NCBI GenBank assembly: GCA_905160935.1
Contig: CAJHZI010000534.1
Coordinates: forward strand, 1,787,501-1,851,500
Direction of reading: 5' to 3'
Length of the DNA: 64,000 nucleotides
Origin: Enchytraeus crypticus
Taxonomy: Eukaryota > Annelida > Clitellata > Enchytraeida > Enchytraeidae
Positions 11,038 through 22,839 of the stretch are shown here, in pieces (the first letter of the stretch is position 1; every line of letters starts with the position of its first letter). The position numbers were made by a program, and so were the translations under genes. The notes under the pieces were generated by a model, which saw only the letters and a program-made list of their open reading frames with translations, did no database searches and was not told where the DNA came from.

Positions 11038-11160
11038 TTTTTGCATTTACATGTCCTACAGCGTCTAACAGCATATATTCAGGTAAGGCTGGTTCCGACA
11101 CAAATTTTAAAATGGTAGCGGTTCAAAGGAATGTTAGCGGGAAGCGAAACGGGCCTATAT
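10708..11160. mobile_element. Left part of a hAT-like element, with internal (TA)n
   Basis: Starts TAGAGATGGGAA next to GAAGTCAT and continues with CCGAACCCGAA repeats, as in the complete copy at 22592-24011. The right terminus is not found here. A (TA)n tract (about 10,913-11,032) lies inside. Confidence 0.7.
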
Positions 11161-11751
11161 AGTCATTATAGTTTTAAATGTTTAAATTCATTTCTACTAC
11201 TAAGGAATCCCGCGCCATATGGGAGTATCGGTAATGGTCTGAGAAATCATTTGTGATGGTGTTCACGAGACACTCGTTACTCTAAGTCTATATTTTATGG
11301 TCCGTTTCAGCACCTACAATATATCGAAATGTCTCTTATGTATTTTCTAAACAAAATATAATTGAAAATATATAATAGTTATTTTTTCCGCTTTGCGATG
11401 TAATCGAAGAGGAACTATTGCACTAGAATTTTGCGGTACATATGAGGATCACTATTAATTAGGCTAATGTGAGTCCCGAGATTGGCTAGGGTTAATCGGC
11501 AGAAAAACACTGTTATTTCAAGTCCTTTCTGTGTGGAGAAAGAGATTAAACTATATGCCAAGTTGCAGTAAAAGTTAAATTAATGTTGAATGCGGCAGGG
11601 TTGTATAAAAATGATTTCGTTTAATATATGTTAATTGAATTGTGCTGCCATTTTAGGCTATTGACTAATATCATATACTACCGCGAGTGATAAATTACCG
11701 GAATATTATTAGACTGAAATCAGTTTAATTTAACTAAAATAAACTTACAAA

Positions 11752-11754
<3 letters not shown>
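11161..11754. other. Unassigned region
   Basis: AT-rich sequence; no gene, RNA or repeat family recognised. Confidence 0.4.
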
Positions 11755-11795
<41 letters not shown>

Positions 11796-11817
11796 TATAT
11801 TTATATATAGATATAGA

Positions 11818-11877
<60 letters not shown>
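11755..11877. repeat. (TA)n tract at the duplication junction
   Basis: Long TA array directly before the sequence that matches window position 41 onward, so it marks the junction between the two duplicated units. Confidence 0.85.
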
Positions 11878-11880
<3 letters not shown>

Positions 11881-12049
11881 TGTATCCTGCATATACACTT
11901 AGGCTATTAATAAGGCCAAGTTACAAGTTATTCTAACTGATAAATCGGACAAGTTCTAAGTTAGTACAAGTCTTGGCTATTCAGACATTTTGATGATGAA
12001 ATATGTTTTTTTAATTCTTGTAATAAGTCCACATTGTCGCAAGTATGGA

Positions 12050-12265
12050 GTGTCAACAGGTGACGTCAGTTCAATAGGTTTACGTCAGTTCAACCGGTTT
12101 ACGTCAGTTCAACCGGTTTACGTCAGTTCAACTGGTTTACGCCAGCTTAACCGGTTTACGTTTGTTCAACGGATTACATCAGTTCAACCGGTTTACGTCA
12201 GTTCAACCGGTTTACGTCAGTTCAACCGGTTTACGTCTTTTCAACCGGTTTACGTCAGCTCAACC
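12050..12265. repeat. 19-bp minisatellite at the 3' edge of collagen exon B2
   Basis: About eleven copies of the same 19-bp unit as at 196-326, directly adjoining exon B2. Each minus-strand unit repeats the GGTTGA junction of the exon end. Confidence 0.85.
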
Positions 12266-12657
12266 GGGGATTCCAATACCACCAGGCGGTCCTGTCGCTC
12301 CAGGGGGTCCTTCAGGTCCAACAGGTCCTATTGGTCCACTATCTCCCGTGCCTCCATTAACGCCTGGTTGTCCAGGTAGTCCCGCTGCACCAGATGATCC
12401 AGGGGTCCCCGTTCCGCCCGGAGAACCAGCTGGACCCGGTGGTCCTACCTGACCAATGGGACCAGTAGGACCTATCACCCCAGGAAGGCCTGTAGATCCC
12501 GTAAATCCATTATACCCTGTGCCGCCTACTCCACCTGATGCCCCGGCTGGACCAGTGGGTCCTACAGGTCCAGTGGCACCCGGAGCCCCAGCAGGACCAG
12601 TACTTCCAGGGGCTCCTGGTGATCCTGGTGGTCCAACTACTGGAACATTAGCTCCAT
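12265..12657 (-). CDS. Collagen-like exon B2 (gene 3)
   Basis: Triple-helical exon paired with head exon A2. The acceptor GTGTGTTTAG (12660-12658) precedes NGANVPVVGPPGSPGAPG, then 41 perfect Gly-X-Y triplets run to GGIGIPG. The presumed donor CCCG|GTTGAG gives 393 nt with phase 1 at both ends; unspliced, the next codon is TGA. No lysine is present. No VWA exon was found between here and the next gene's first exon at 10354, so gene 3 either ends near here or splices to an exon further downstream. Homologous to 326-721 and, less closely, 32585-32914. Confidence 0.8.
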
Positions 12658-13408
12658 CTAAACACACACACACGCGCCAATATGTTTTCGTCGTAATTTG
12701 TGATTTAGGTGACACGGCATATCGGAGTGAAGAGCAAGATTTAAAAAATATCAAAAATTAAAATGAAACTAATATTATTATTAATAACTTTAATAAAATA
12801 TATCGCAACACAATTTAGTCACGGCCGGTTCAGCCGCTGAACTAGCCGTCTGTAAGAAAATGGATAAATACCATGATCTGTCCTTATGGTACGAAATTGT
12901 TCCGGTTGCCATTGCATCTAGGGGCCCACGAATCCCGATGGAATTGACTTCATTAATGGCTTATGTAGCCTAATTGTAGAGCAAACCGGCGATAAGCGAG
13001 AGACCTTTTTCCCTTGGTAAAGGCTTTCCATAACTTTACAAAAATTTAATGCAGTCAGCCTCGGTAAATTCTTTTAAGCCGCTGGATGGCCTCGAGTAGC
13101 CGGGCGGCGATTCAGCACTTATTGCTCTAATCGTTTTTATCAAACCTCGGGTTCTTTACACCCGGGGTAAAATAAATAAGAAATAAATAAAAATTAAAAA
13201 TATTTTTTTAAAATTCTTAGGAGGTTAAAATTAAAAAAATTAAAAATAAAATTATAATAATAACAATAACATGATCATTGCCTATACATTAAGGAGGTTT
13301 ACATTATGTAGAGATTCATATAACATTATACATCAAATGAAGTCTTGCTTATTTTAATCTAGTATAATACATGTATAATATCTATATTTTCAAGTACAAA
13401 GAACTCAC
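12658..13408 (-). other. Intron between exons A2 and B2
   Basis: AT-rich, homologous to 722-1379. It lacks the donor-copy tandem repeat seen in gene 1. Confidence 0.55.
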
Positions 13409-13718
13409 TGGATAGATTAGCCACGAGGTCGCTGAGCTGATGTACGCGGTCACTGAGAGATTCTTCCTCACGTTTCGTTGAGACAAGTTTTTCCATCAGA
13501 CACATCGTGAACAAATAGTTGAGGCGGTTGCTCGGTTGCTCCTGACAACCAGTCACTTGTTCATGTTGATCTGCTAGTTGTTGCCGCGTGATGATATTCG
13601 TCAGAATTAAAGAGCAATCAAAGGTTACCGTGTTAGAGTAACTGAGGGTTTGATCCATGGTTGGCTGACAGTGTGCTAGAGCTAGGAACTGTAGACTAAG
13701 CACTATGTAATAAGACAT
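13409..13718 (-). CDS. Signal peptide and coiled-coil exon A2 (gene 3)
   Basis: First coding exon, intact. The ATG at 13718 opens MSYYIVLSLQFLALAHC, a short signal peptide ending in Cys-Gln, then QPTMDQTLSYSNTVTFDCS, a Gln-rich linker with a second Cys, and FTMCLMEKLVSTKREEESLS leading into a coiled coil (DRVHQLSDLVANLSS). The donor A|GTGAGT ends the exon at 13409: 310 nt, phase 1, matching the phase-1 entry of B2. This copy keeps the frame lost in exon A1. The head probably nucleates trimers of the collagen helix; that role is inferred from the coiled coil directly before Gly-X-Y repeats. Confidence 0.8.
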
Positions 13719-14355
13719 GACTGGCTCTGCAGTCAGTCACAGACTTGATAGTTTATGAGTTTAGTTAGTCACAGAGCTGATATGATCACTTAACTCTCCG
13801 TAAGACATTTTAAATCCGATTTTCTAAAATTACAAAGCATTTAAATGCTCAATGTACTCAGCAGTCTGAAACTTCTAGACATATTATCAAATACATAAAA
13901 TCTAGATACAAACCAACGTCAGAAAGGTCATTCGGTCGGTAAGCGATTAGGCTCCAGTAATTGCCAAAGAAACTTAACGAATTGATAAACTTAAAAAGTC
14001 TCAGAGCACGACTAACGGGGGCCCGGATCACAAGGTTAGGGGATTCGCGACCGGTAGGGGTGGGGAAGACCTGAAGGGCCCCCCAGCAACTGAAAATATC
14101 TACCGGTCCTATTGCTAAACATGATAGATAGATTATATAATAGTTTTAAAATTAAATTAAAATTATTAACAATACTTTAATATAAAATAAAACTCAATTT
14201 TAATGCCTTCAGGAGTTTACCAACTATTTTATTGTTTGTATTGTTTTCTCATGCCCTTCGGACGTCTAAATATTCTATTGACGGAAGTTTTACGTCGATA
14301 CAGTTTTATGACGTCCCTGATATTGCCTAATGGCGAGGAACCGGAAGTTAAATTC

Positions 14356-14396
<41 letters not shown>

Positions 14397-14404
14397 CATT
14401 CATT
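13719..14404. other. Upstream region of gene 3, including an R4 fragment
   Basis: Homologous to 1850-2595; R4 fragment at about 13910-14000, and a (TGAT)n run at about 14,360-14,400. No gene seen. Confidence 0.5.
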
Positions 14405-14770
14405 CATACAAATAGACTCGATGACTCTGCTACTATTTTGCCCTTTGAGCATAATATCGATTTTCATAAATAAATTTTTACGATAAAATTATGAAAGAAA
14501 AACACGAATTACGCACACATTTCAAAACTTTATTACTGATGACATCTACTTTCTAGCTCTACGAGTAGACGCTTTACTGATAGGCCGATATTTTGCTCAC
14601 TACATACACTCAAGCACAGTGTAGCCCTCTCTCAATAAAAATGAATTTATTACAGTCTTTTCTTCAGCACTTTGCAGAAAGCAGTTAGAACGTCATTGTG
14701 TCTATTCATTGAACATCAATGCTATATAACTCTCAACAATGGTCTATTTCTCATTGTTGTTAGTCTAATA
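14405..14770. repeat. Conserved 5'-flanking segment, copy 2 of 3
   Basis: Matches 2600-2960 closely and 25165-25560 more weakly; about 0.7 kb upstream of exon A2. Confidence 0.65.
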
Positions 14771-14805
14771 TATTCCAGTATCTTCCTAGTGTGTGTTTTG
14801 AGAGA

Positions 14806-14832
14806 GGGAGAGAGAGAGAGAGAGAGAGAGAA
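14806..14832. repeat. (GA)n microsatellite
   Basis: GA run, absent from the corresponding place of the first duplication copy. Confidence 0.85.
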
Positions 14833-15409
14833 TTAGGTTTCATTTTCACGAAATTTCATGGAGTTATCACATCAATGAACGTGTGACAACAAATTAAATA
14901 AGTATTATCGGAATCTAAGTAATAAATGCAATAAAATAATAAATAAATAAATAAATAGTGCAATAAAGTGAAAAAATATACATAAGAAATTGAATAAAAA
15001 CCAGGCTATCAAAGAAGACGCAAGTGTGTTGACGTTCACCATTTACTATTGCTACCCTTCAATATATTCCTGATGTCAACTATTTTAATTACAGCTGAAT
15101 TGTAATTGGAAATTTAAATAACACCCTTTTCTGATTGCAAATTTACCTATTTACTGAAATTTCTTTCATCATCATCATGTTCCCTTTATTCCTAGTTAGA
15201 CTAAGATCGGGATACAACTAGTCCCTACATGTGCAATGTACATGTATAGACCTTCTATGCCTTTATACCACCAGGCTACTTGACCTTCACTGTCCACTCA
15301 GCGCTATTGTGGCAGTTAGCATAGAGAGACGCTTTACAAATTTACTTATTATTACTATTAGTTTTTGTTTCTTGCTGCCCTGGGCTAAAAATAAGATAAA
15401 CGCAAGACT

Positions 15410-15760
15410 TTATTTCATTTAATGTAAGCGTCTATGAAGTCAGACGCGGCAGAGTTGATAGGGCCCAATGGCTCAAAAGAAATTGGCAGGAAGATGTAGC
15501 TGCTAGAGACTGTGGCATATTTAAGTGACTTCCTATTGGCAGCGGCTTCAGCAGCTGAGCCAGCAGCAGCGCATGAAAGGCTGAGATTGCTTGTTGCGAA
15601 TGTTTCGACACAGTGACATCCCAGCTGATACACTTGCCTCCAGCTCAAGGAATTTGTGGAACACCGTCATGTCGTGTCCCATCTGAGCGGCTCAATCCCT
15701 GTGCTCTCTTATAGAAAAGAAAGGAAAGAAGGAGAGGATGTGGCAAAAGCGAAACAATAG
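15410..15760 (-). mobile_element. LINE polymerase 3'-terminal fragment, copy 2
   Basis: The minus strand reads ETFATSNLSLS, an Ala-rich AAAGSAAEAAANRKSLKYA stretch and SSSYIFLPISFEPLG, matching 3520-4530 but uninterrupted there. Being in both duplication copies, it was present before the duplication. Confidence 0.55.
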
Positions 15761-16214
15761 TGACAATGCGCGTGAAAGAAGTCTTTTGTGAAAGAAGCTT
15801 AGAATATTGAAATGTTTTGTATATTTTTTAAAATTTTGAGATGGCATTTGGCAAGATTGATTGGATAACTATTAGTCGAAACAATATAATACAATTGACA
15901 AATCTTTTTGTTTCCGGACATGGTCATTTACTCATAACGATAAAGACAGTGGTATTCTGTAAATATTTTTAAATTTGACACTTATTTGTTTTGAGAGACA
16001 AATGAAACAACTAAATAATCCTTAGAAAATTGTATCTAGAGACACGTTCACCCCATTGGGACCCCATTGGGTGGGGGGATGAAATACTGTATCCGTCCAT
16101 CATTTTATGAGGAAGTCCATAATATCCATTAACTCGCACCTGGGTCATCGTCGCCCATCACGACCAAGATCAAATCCATCGCTTGACTACAGAGATCTGA
16201 AGTAATGGTGTTTT

Positions 16215-16760
16215 ACGGCAATCTCTCTTAGTGCACTGCCTACTGGCAGGTTCATGATATATAGCGCCTTCACGCATCTCCGATTTCCGTTTTCATACTC
16301 ATGTTCACATACGAGTGGACCTTTAAATTATCTATGACATTCCTTTTAATATACCATCATTCTTGGGGGATTCTGCTTCTGACGAGGTGGGCCTCTACGC
16401 CTTTCTAAGCTTCGACTGACATTTACTGGAAAGGGCGTCATCCTCTGAGAAAGCAATCCTGTCTACCCACATTATTGCAACATCTCTCCAATATTTTGTC
16501 ATGTGCATGCTAATATTCATAGTCTGCTGTCGAATTCCACAGAGAGCTTTCCAAAGATCAACAAGTTAATCCCTTCACAATAGGCAATGCCTAACCCAAA
16601 CTTCAAATTGTTTACAGCTTGAGGAAAATAAAGCTTATGAGGTGGTTTCTCGTTAAGTTCCTCGGTCTTTGATTTGCTGCCTCCTACAACACGTCGTAAA
16701 GTTAATGTTGAGTCTATTCTTCATTTTCACGGACACAAAACGATATATCATTAATATGTC
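16215..16760 (+). repeat. Dispersed repeat R3, copy in the second unit
   Basis: Counterpart of 5030-5570, with substitutions and indels. Confidence 0.65.
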
Positions 16761-16929
16761 TAAATAGATTGCCAGTTTGAGCAGATATTTGAGAGCCAAT
16801 GTTTTTCTTAACGTTACAAACAAAAGTAGTGTACTAAAATCGAGTTCTATTAAACCAATGAACTGTATAGAAATAGCACAATTTGTAATCTTTTAAATAT
16901 CTCATGGAAGATGTGTATTTGATTGATGA

Positions 16930-17890
16930 CCGTAGTTACTAGTGCGATAATCAAGAGTTGCTTAAACTACTGATTAGTCACAATTTGATATTCTGCAAGC
17001 TTGAATCAATGTTTAAAATAATATATCAACTTCTTTATTCGTCAACACTTAACAGGAAGAATAGTAACAGAACATCATAAACATAAAAAGTAGAATAAAA
17101 AATTTAACCACACCAAAAAGTAAATACGCCATATAGTGAATAATCAACTATGTCGATATCTAACACTTTTAAAATCACATGTTTAAACCGTCAGGCAATT
17201 TAGACCATTTTTCGAATAACCAGTCCAGAGAATGTCCGAGATTTTACTCTCGGATCAGCGCAGACGGGATTCGAACCCATGAGGGTTCAATTCACTTCAG
17301 GATTTGTCATTTCAAATTTTAAGGCGTTACCCCTAAGCTATTAAGACATTCATAATTATATTCATAATTACACCAATTACACAGATTTGCAGTTAACCTA
17401 ATTGGATCAAAATCGTCACTTCATACTTTCTATTATTGAGCATAGGCCTACATCTACTTCCTTATCCGTCATCACCGGATAGGAGGAAGATAGAAAACAA
17501 ACAAAAATCCAATAATACTAATAGTAAAACAAAAAGTCAACATTGCACATAAGAGTAGGCAAATCATATACATGCAACATATACAGTACATATAATATAA
17601 GACATATACATGTAATTGAAAATAAGTATTGAATTAAATATACTAACATATACATCTAATTAATGCATAGCTCTTTTAAACGATTGATAAGTTACATCAG
17701 AGATTAAGAAATGGTATTCTGACTTCGTTTACGAAGTAAGCTGATTGGTCGATTAACCTGAAGGACAGCGCCGTGATTGCCTGACCGACATAATTTTGTC
17801 GGTTGACCTTGTAGTTAATAACTACGTAACATTTTTAGTGAATTTCAAAAATTCTGAACAATAGTTTAACCAACAACAGAGGCGTAAATT
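16930..17890. mobile_element. MITE-like repeat split by a ~0.65-kb insertion
   Basis: The outer parts (about 16930-17005 and 17680-17890) match, in inverted orientation, the continuous copy at 50560-50860, for example CAAATTGT and GACTAATCAG on one side and GAAGGACAGCGC on the other. The insertion between them includes a SINE2 copy. No transposase was seen. Confidence 0.55.
17120..17352 (-). mobile_element. SINE2 (tRNA-derived)
   Basis: Minus-strand head TTAATAGCTTAGGGGTAACG (A box) and GGGTTCGAATCCC (B box), followed by the family body with ATCCGAGAGTAAAATCTCGG. Decayed but nearly full length. Confidence 0.75.
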
Positions 17891-18135
17891 ATCAACAGCT
17901 CAAAGACAAATTAGTAAATACGGATATAAGACATTTATAAATCAGATTAAGTATCTGATTAAGCATAGGACCATCCTATAAGCACCAGAACTGGTGTACA
18001 CAACTTTAGGTAGAATACCTTAGACTTTGTAACCTCGAACGTTCAGGAATATCGCTTTAGTTATCTAAATGCTTTAAATATTAATTCAGGAGCAGCACTA
18101 CCCAGTACGAGGAGAGAAGGTCGTGGTGATGGTCG

Positions 18136-18752
18136 CTATGTCGGATTGAAAACTCCAGTGCAGGTGCGTAATGCCAGTTGATCAGCTGTATCATCCAAAT
18201 ACTTAAAATCACTGACGGTTAGAATCTCATCCGGATTCGCTACGATCAGCGACATCTGTTGTCTCAGAGTTTCTTCAGTCTGCGCTAACGTCACGCCCAC
18301 AGCTGCGACGTAGATCCCAGCCTCGATGTACAGAATGGCTTGACGGACCGTTTCTTCTTCATCGATGTTGTCTCCTGCGCCGTCAGTGATGAAGACGCAG
18401 ACCTGTCGCGCTTTCGGAACCTTTAGAGCCCTTCCGCCTAACCCGGGCTGAAGAACTTGTTCTCGAAGAATTCGAAGTGGGTTGGCGAAATTTGTCCCTC
18501 CGTTTGGGTAGGGTACTGCCAGTATAGCAGCCTTTAAGGCTTCTCGGTTGTAGTACTGGTTGAGATAGAACTGAACTGTGGCCTCATCGCTGAAGGTGAT
18601 TAGAGCCACTCGAACGAAGTTCTCGTCGATGTACAAACGATCCATGAATCGAGCGACGAACTGAAGAGTTGTGTTCCAGCTCTGGTCGCTGTAGTAGTTG
18701 ACGCTTCCTGATCCGTCAAGAACAACAACAAGATCGGCTTCCTCCTGACATA
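18136..18752 (-). CDS. VWA domain, terminal exon 2 (gene 4)
   Basis: Second copy of the collagen-VWA terminal exon. The acceptor AACCACAG precedes VCQEEADLVVVLDGSGS; the MIDAS motif DGSGS, the NGGTN threonine and FITDGAGDN are intact. It differs from the first copy by a few residues near its C-terminal end (for example LRQQMSLIVANPDE) and by its end (CTGVFNPT followed by TAG), because the SINE2 insertion of the first copy is absent. Phase-1 entry matches exon C2. It probably works extracellularly as a cation-dependent adhesion or recognition domain at the end of a collagen stalk; that role is inferred from the family. Confidence 0.85.
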
Positions 18753-19298
18753 CTGTGGTTAATATAAAGAAGTTGGCAAAGCTAATGTTACATTAGTTTC
18801 CTCACTCGAAAGCAATGTCAGTTACGGATATCAATAGTCAATATTTCATTTAACAAATACTTAAAACAATAATCCATGCTGATTCTAAAATTAGAGCGTA
18901 ACAGCAACCGGCTGTAACAAAGGAGATAGGGAGGTGAGACTCTAAATTTCATATTTGGCTTCCTTTAATTTCTTATTTTTTTAAATACACATTAATACAC
19001 GTTTTATATTTGTTGCCGAAAACAGAAACTTCCTTCAGGAGGAAATGGTGCTAAAGGGGTTATCCCTCTTCTTACCCGATAGTGAGGTTTATAAAACTAT
19101 AGCTTTGTTCTAAACTATCAAAATTCCTACCATGCACACAAAACACTAAGGTTCTCACTTCAATTTGTTGGAATTATCAGTCCGTTTATTAAACATTCCA
19201 CAATTTGCACACATGTTATTTAACAGTTTTCACGGGTTATATTTTCCTAAATCCTTTTCCTTAATATTCAAAAAAATATAATATAATTTATTTCAAAC

Positions 19299-19685
19299 CT
19301 ATATTGGAAGTACTCCCAGGTGATCCTTGGAAACCTGGGGCTCCAGTGGCACCAGGCGAGCCTCGGGCTCCTGTAGCCCCGGGGAGTCCACTTTGTCCTC
19401 TAGGCCCCTCAGCACCTGCGGGCCCTGGAGCTCCAGGTAGTCCCTGACGTCCTTGAGGTCCCATAGGTCCTGGAGATCCGGTTGCTCCAGGGGGACCCGA
19501 TAGTCCTGTAGTACCAGTACCTCCAGTGGCTCCCAGAGCACCTGCAGCCCCTTGAGCGCCGATGAAGCCCGCAGGACCGGGGGAGCCGCTGGGCCCCTGA
19601 GGACCTGTGGAGCCTGTTGCCCCTTGCTGGCCTGGAACACCTTGTTGACCAGGGGGTCCTGGTATCAATACATAGTTAAAACCTC
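19299..19685 (-). CDS. Collagen-like exon C2 (gene 4)
   Basis: Near-perfect copy of 7415-7801: 39 Gly-X-Y triplets beginning [12 protein letters not shown] after GGFNYVLIP, same acceptor AATGTTTCAG and donor ATAG|GTTTGA, phase 1 on both sides. The only difference noticed by eye is one silent CCC/CTC change on the plus strand. It joins exon A'2 upstream and the VWA exon downstream. Confidence 0.85.
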
Positions 19686-19798
19686 CTGAAACATTAAATA
19701 CAGATTCATTAACAAGCAGGATTATACTGTTGCTATACAGACATAGAGGAGGCATTAAAACATTTAATTTGTTAATATATGTCATGGATGTTGATAAC

Positions 19799-20554
19799 GA
19801 TGATGAATATGTTGAAAAGAATAGAAATTGACTGGAGAGAAAGAAGACTAACTTTAAACGTGTACATGAATCAAAGAGCAGTAATCAAAATCCAAAAGAT
19901 TAGGCTACTCAGAAGAAGGTGAACTAGGAGGTGGCCTAAGACAATGTTGTAGCATTTAGACGCTGCTATTTAACGTTTACACTCAGGCAACGTTGGAGGA
20001 AGCCATGGAAAATATAGAAGAAGGAATAAAAGCAGGAGGAAAAATGCTTGTTGCAAGATGTATGATTTGCAAATGACGAAGGATTAGAATCGGGCAGCGA
20101 GACTGGGCTGCCGAAGATAATGGATAGGCTGAATGATACGCATTGAGATGTCATGGGATTATCCCAGAATAGAAGTGTAGTCAATATAGAATAAATGGTG
20201 AGAGATTGTAGCTGGTAAGGAGTATAAGATATTTTTTATTACTATATCAGATGATGAGTATGATAAATATGCAGTAGCCATTCACTAGCAAGAGAGGAAA
20301 GAACTTTAAATCAAAAGTCTAAAGTAACACACAAATATAAAGATAGTAAAAACTTTGATTTGGACCACGCTATTGTATGAATGTGAAACATGGACCTCAA
20401 GGAAGGAAGGTATCAGGAAATTGGAAGCATTGTAAATATTTAAAAGGAGAAGAATGGGAAGGATTAGCTGGAGTAAAAGGGTATACGAATGAGATCCCCA
20501 TTTGTATATTGAAAAATTTGGTCCGTATGGCAACTATAGAAGTTTATCTTATTT
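19799..20554 (+). mobile_element. RTE-like LINE fragment, duplicate of 7915-8670
   Basis: Same decayed fragment, essentially unchanged between copies, so the insertion is older than the last homogenisation of this segment. Confidence 0.65.
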
Positions 20555-20592
20555 ATTACGCGGACAGCACGTTTTGTAAAAGTGTTAGTTTA

Positions 20593-21444
20593 TTAATGAA
20601 TACATGTATGTGGGGCACATCCACATGTAATAATACAGAAATTTAGTTGAGGATAAACTAATGTATAGTATAGGGACAATAAACAATCTTTGGATGGCTT
20701 ATATTTCAGTTGGCAAAAAATACTTATCGCTTTAGCACTGTTTAAAGATACCAAATTAATTAGTTTTTTACAGTTTAATTTTGAGTCGACGATTGGGCCT
20801 ATGCCAAGAAATTTCGTTGATTCGACCCAAGACAGCAATACATCATCAATCTTTATTTCAAATGTAAACTTTCTATTATTATAACCTAAATTTGCTTGCA
20901 TACTTTTAAATCCAAACAGCACATAATTTGTTTTTAGAACATTTAAAGATGATCTATAACATTTACACCAGTCAGATAACAGTATCAAATCAGTATTAAC
21001 AGTATTCATTAATTATGAAATATCGGATTTTGAAGACAGTAAGTTAGTATCATCGGCAAACAATATAAAGTCGAGATGCTTAAAAACCGATGGCACGTCA
21101 TTAATATAAATTAAAAACACACGAGGATCCAGGATGGATCCTTGAGGAACACCACAGCATAGTTCATGTAGTTCAGAGAGTATATTATTATATTGAACAT
21201 ACTGTTGACGATTTGATAAATAGCTTCTAATTAAATCATTTGGCAAGCCTCGTATACTATAATAAATTACTTTTTGAAGTAATATTTCGTATACCATAAT
21301 AGTTTACTTTTGAAGTAATATTTCGTGGTTCAACGTATCAAACGCTTTCGACAAATCGACAAAAGTTTGCCAATATAAAAGTCAGTATTATCGATAGCTT
21401 CGAATATCCTATCATTTAGGTGCATTAATGCTATGTAAGTAGAA
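20593..21444 (-). mobile_element. LINE reverse transcriptase fragment, duplicate of 8709-9560
   Basis: Carries the same GVPQGSILDP and FADDTNLL motifs and the same frame breaks as the first copy. Confidence 0.8.
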
Positions 21445-21518
21445 TGGTTTGAATGAATTAAATATCCAGTTCCAGATAACTATTATATACTCTCATGTGT
21501 GATCTATTTCTATGTTCC

Positions 21519-21719
21519 AACGTCAGAAAGGGTATTCGATTGGTGACTAGGCTCCAGAAATTGCTACAAAAATTTAAACGAATGGAAAGGGCTCAAATAG
21601 GGGATTGATTGATGATATGATGTAGAACAGAGAAGTTTTGAGATAGACTGTTCTTGTCCCGACCTAGCTAAACAGGGATTCAAGGGAAGAAGAAGAAGAT
21701 GATGATGATGATCGATCTT
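21519..21719 (+). repeat. Dispersed repeat R4, duplicate of 9635-9835
   Basis: Same sequence and (GAT)n tail as the first copy. Confidence 0.65.
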
Positions 21720-21877
21720 TGTTTGATTGTTTAGATAGCATTGATTGAAGGATCAATTCAAATTACTTATCTCTCTCCTGGTTTTCTGTAATCATTGAAT
21801 TACTATGATTACTAATTAAAATATCTATATCCTTTGACGATCGATATGTTGATTGATTAATAATTAAAATCGTTAAC

Positions 21878-22238
21878 CTCTCTCTTGATATCCTCTGATG
21901 ATAGACTCCAATTCAGCCACTTCTCTCTCCTTAGACTCGATATTGATCATCGTCATCTTCAACTCTTCGTAAATGCACAGCATGTGCCTCAAACTTACCT
22001 CTGGCGTCATTTCCTTCTCCTCTAGATCCTGCTGGGGCGCATTTAACGACGCCACCTTGTAGACATAGGAGCAGTCCTCGGGAAGACGTGGGACCTGGAA
22101 AGAGTTTCCACTGAGAGTGGGTTGAGAGTGGACTAATCTGGACGTCCAAGAAATGCACATCACCATCATGCAGAGATTTAAAGAAAATATATCGTTGAAT
22201 ATTGTGGTCGTCATGTTTCGTAGTATTGTTATGAACAA
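21878..22238 (-). CDS. Signal peptide and coiled-coil exon A'2 (gene 4)
   Basis: Encodes the same 120 residues as exon A'1: N-terminal hydrophobic segment, SQPTLSGNSFQVPRLPEDC, then the coiled coil ending ELESIIRGYQER. The donor G|GTTAAC leaves phase 1 for exon C2. The identity of the encoded peptide together with identical flanking intron sequence shows very recent duplication or conversion. Start choice is the same as for A'1 (Met 1 or Met 9). Confidence 0.8.
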
Positions 22239-22591
22239 ACCATAGCAAAAATATTATAATAAGTTGATTATGTATTCAAATATTAGCTTACATCCATATT
22301 CGACTTGAATTAACATACAAATAAATATATCACTGAATCCATTTAAAACAGGTCAATGTGTTAAAGGCCATCAAGTAGACTGCGGCTAACTGGTCATATA
22401 ATAACCAGTGAAATGATTTGAAGTCAATATTCCTGTAGGAATTTGTGACATGGATCCTCTATTAAACAAAACAGCACAGAGAATTTCCTTCAAGAAAGAT
22501 CAGAGCCGCTTGTAACCTAACGAAACTGTTAGCATTACGTGCAGAACTTAACTAAACCGAAATGAGAACGCTGTACAACATCTGAAGACAT

Positions 22592-22780
22592 TAGAGATGG
22601 GAATCGAACCGAACCCGAACCGAACCCTAAAATCTAGAATTTTGACCGAACGGAACCGAACCCGAAGCCAGACTCTGGCCGAACCCGAACCCAGACTTCG
22701 TCCAAACCGAAGTGAACCAAACTCTTGTAGTTCCTTTCTTCTTCACCAGCCTGACATCAAATAAAGATAGTAAGAACAAT

Positions 22781-22839
<59 letters not shown>

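Larger units (their letters stand above)
18440..22456. repeat. Near-identical segment of the tandem duplication (second copy of ~6,556-10,572)
   Basis: Offset is exactly 11,884 bp across at least 7.4-10.4 kb, with only a handful of differences noticed by eye, including through LINE debris. Outside this interval the two units differ by many substitutions, indels and insertions. Confidence 0.8.

Noticed and set aside
10664-11162. Long IYIYIY and RFGFGSGS-type frames
   Set aside because: Translations of (TA)n and of the CCGAAC repeats of a hAT-like element.
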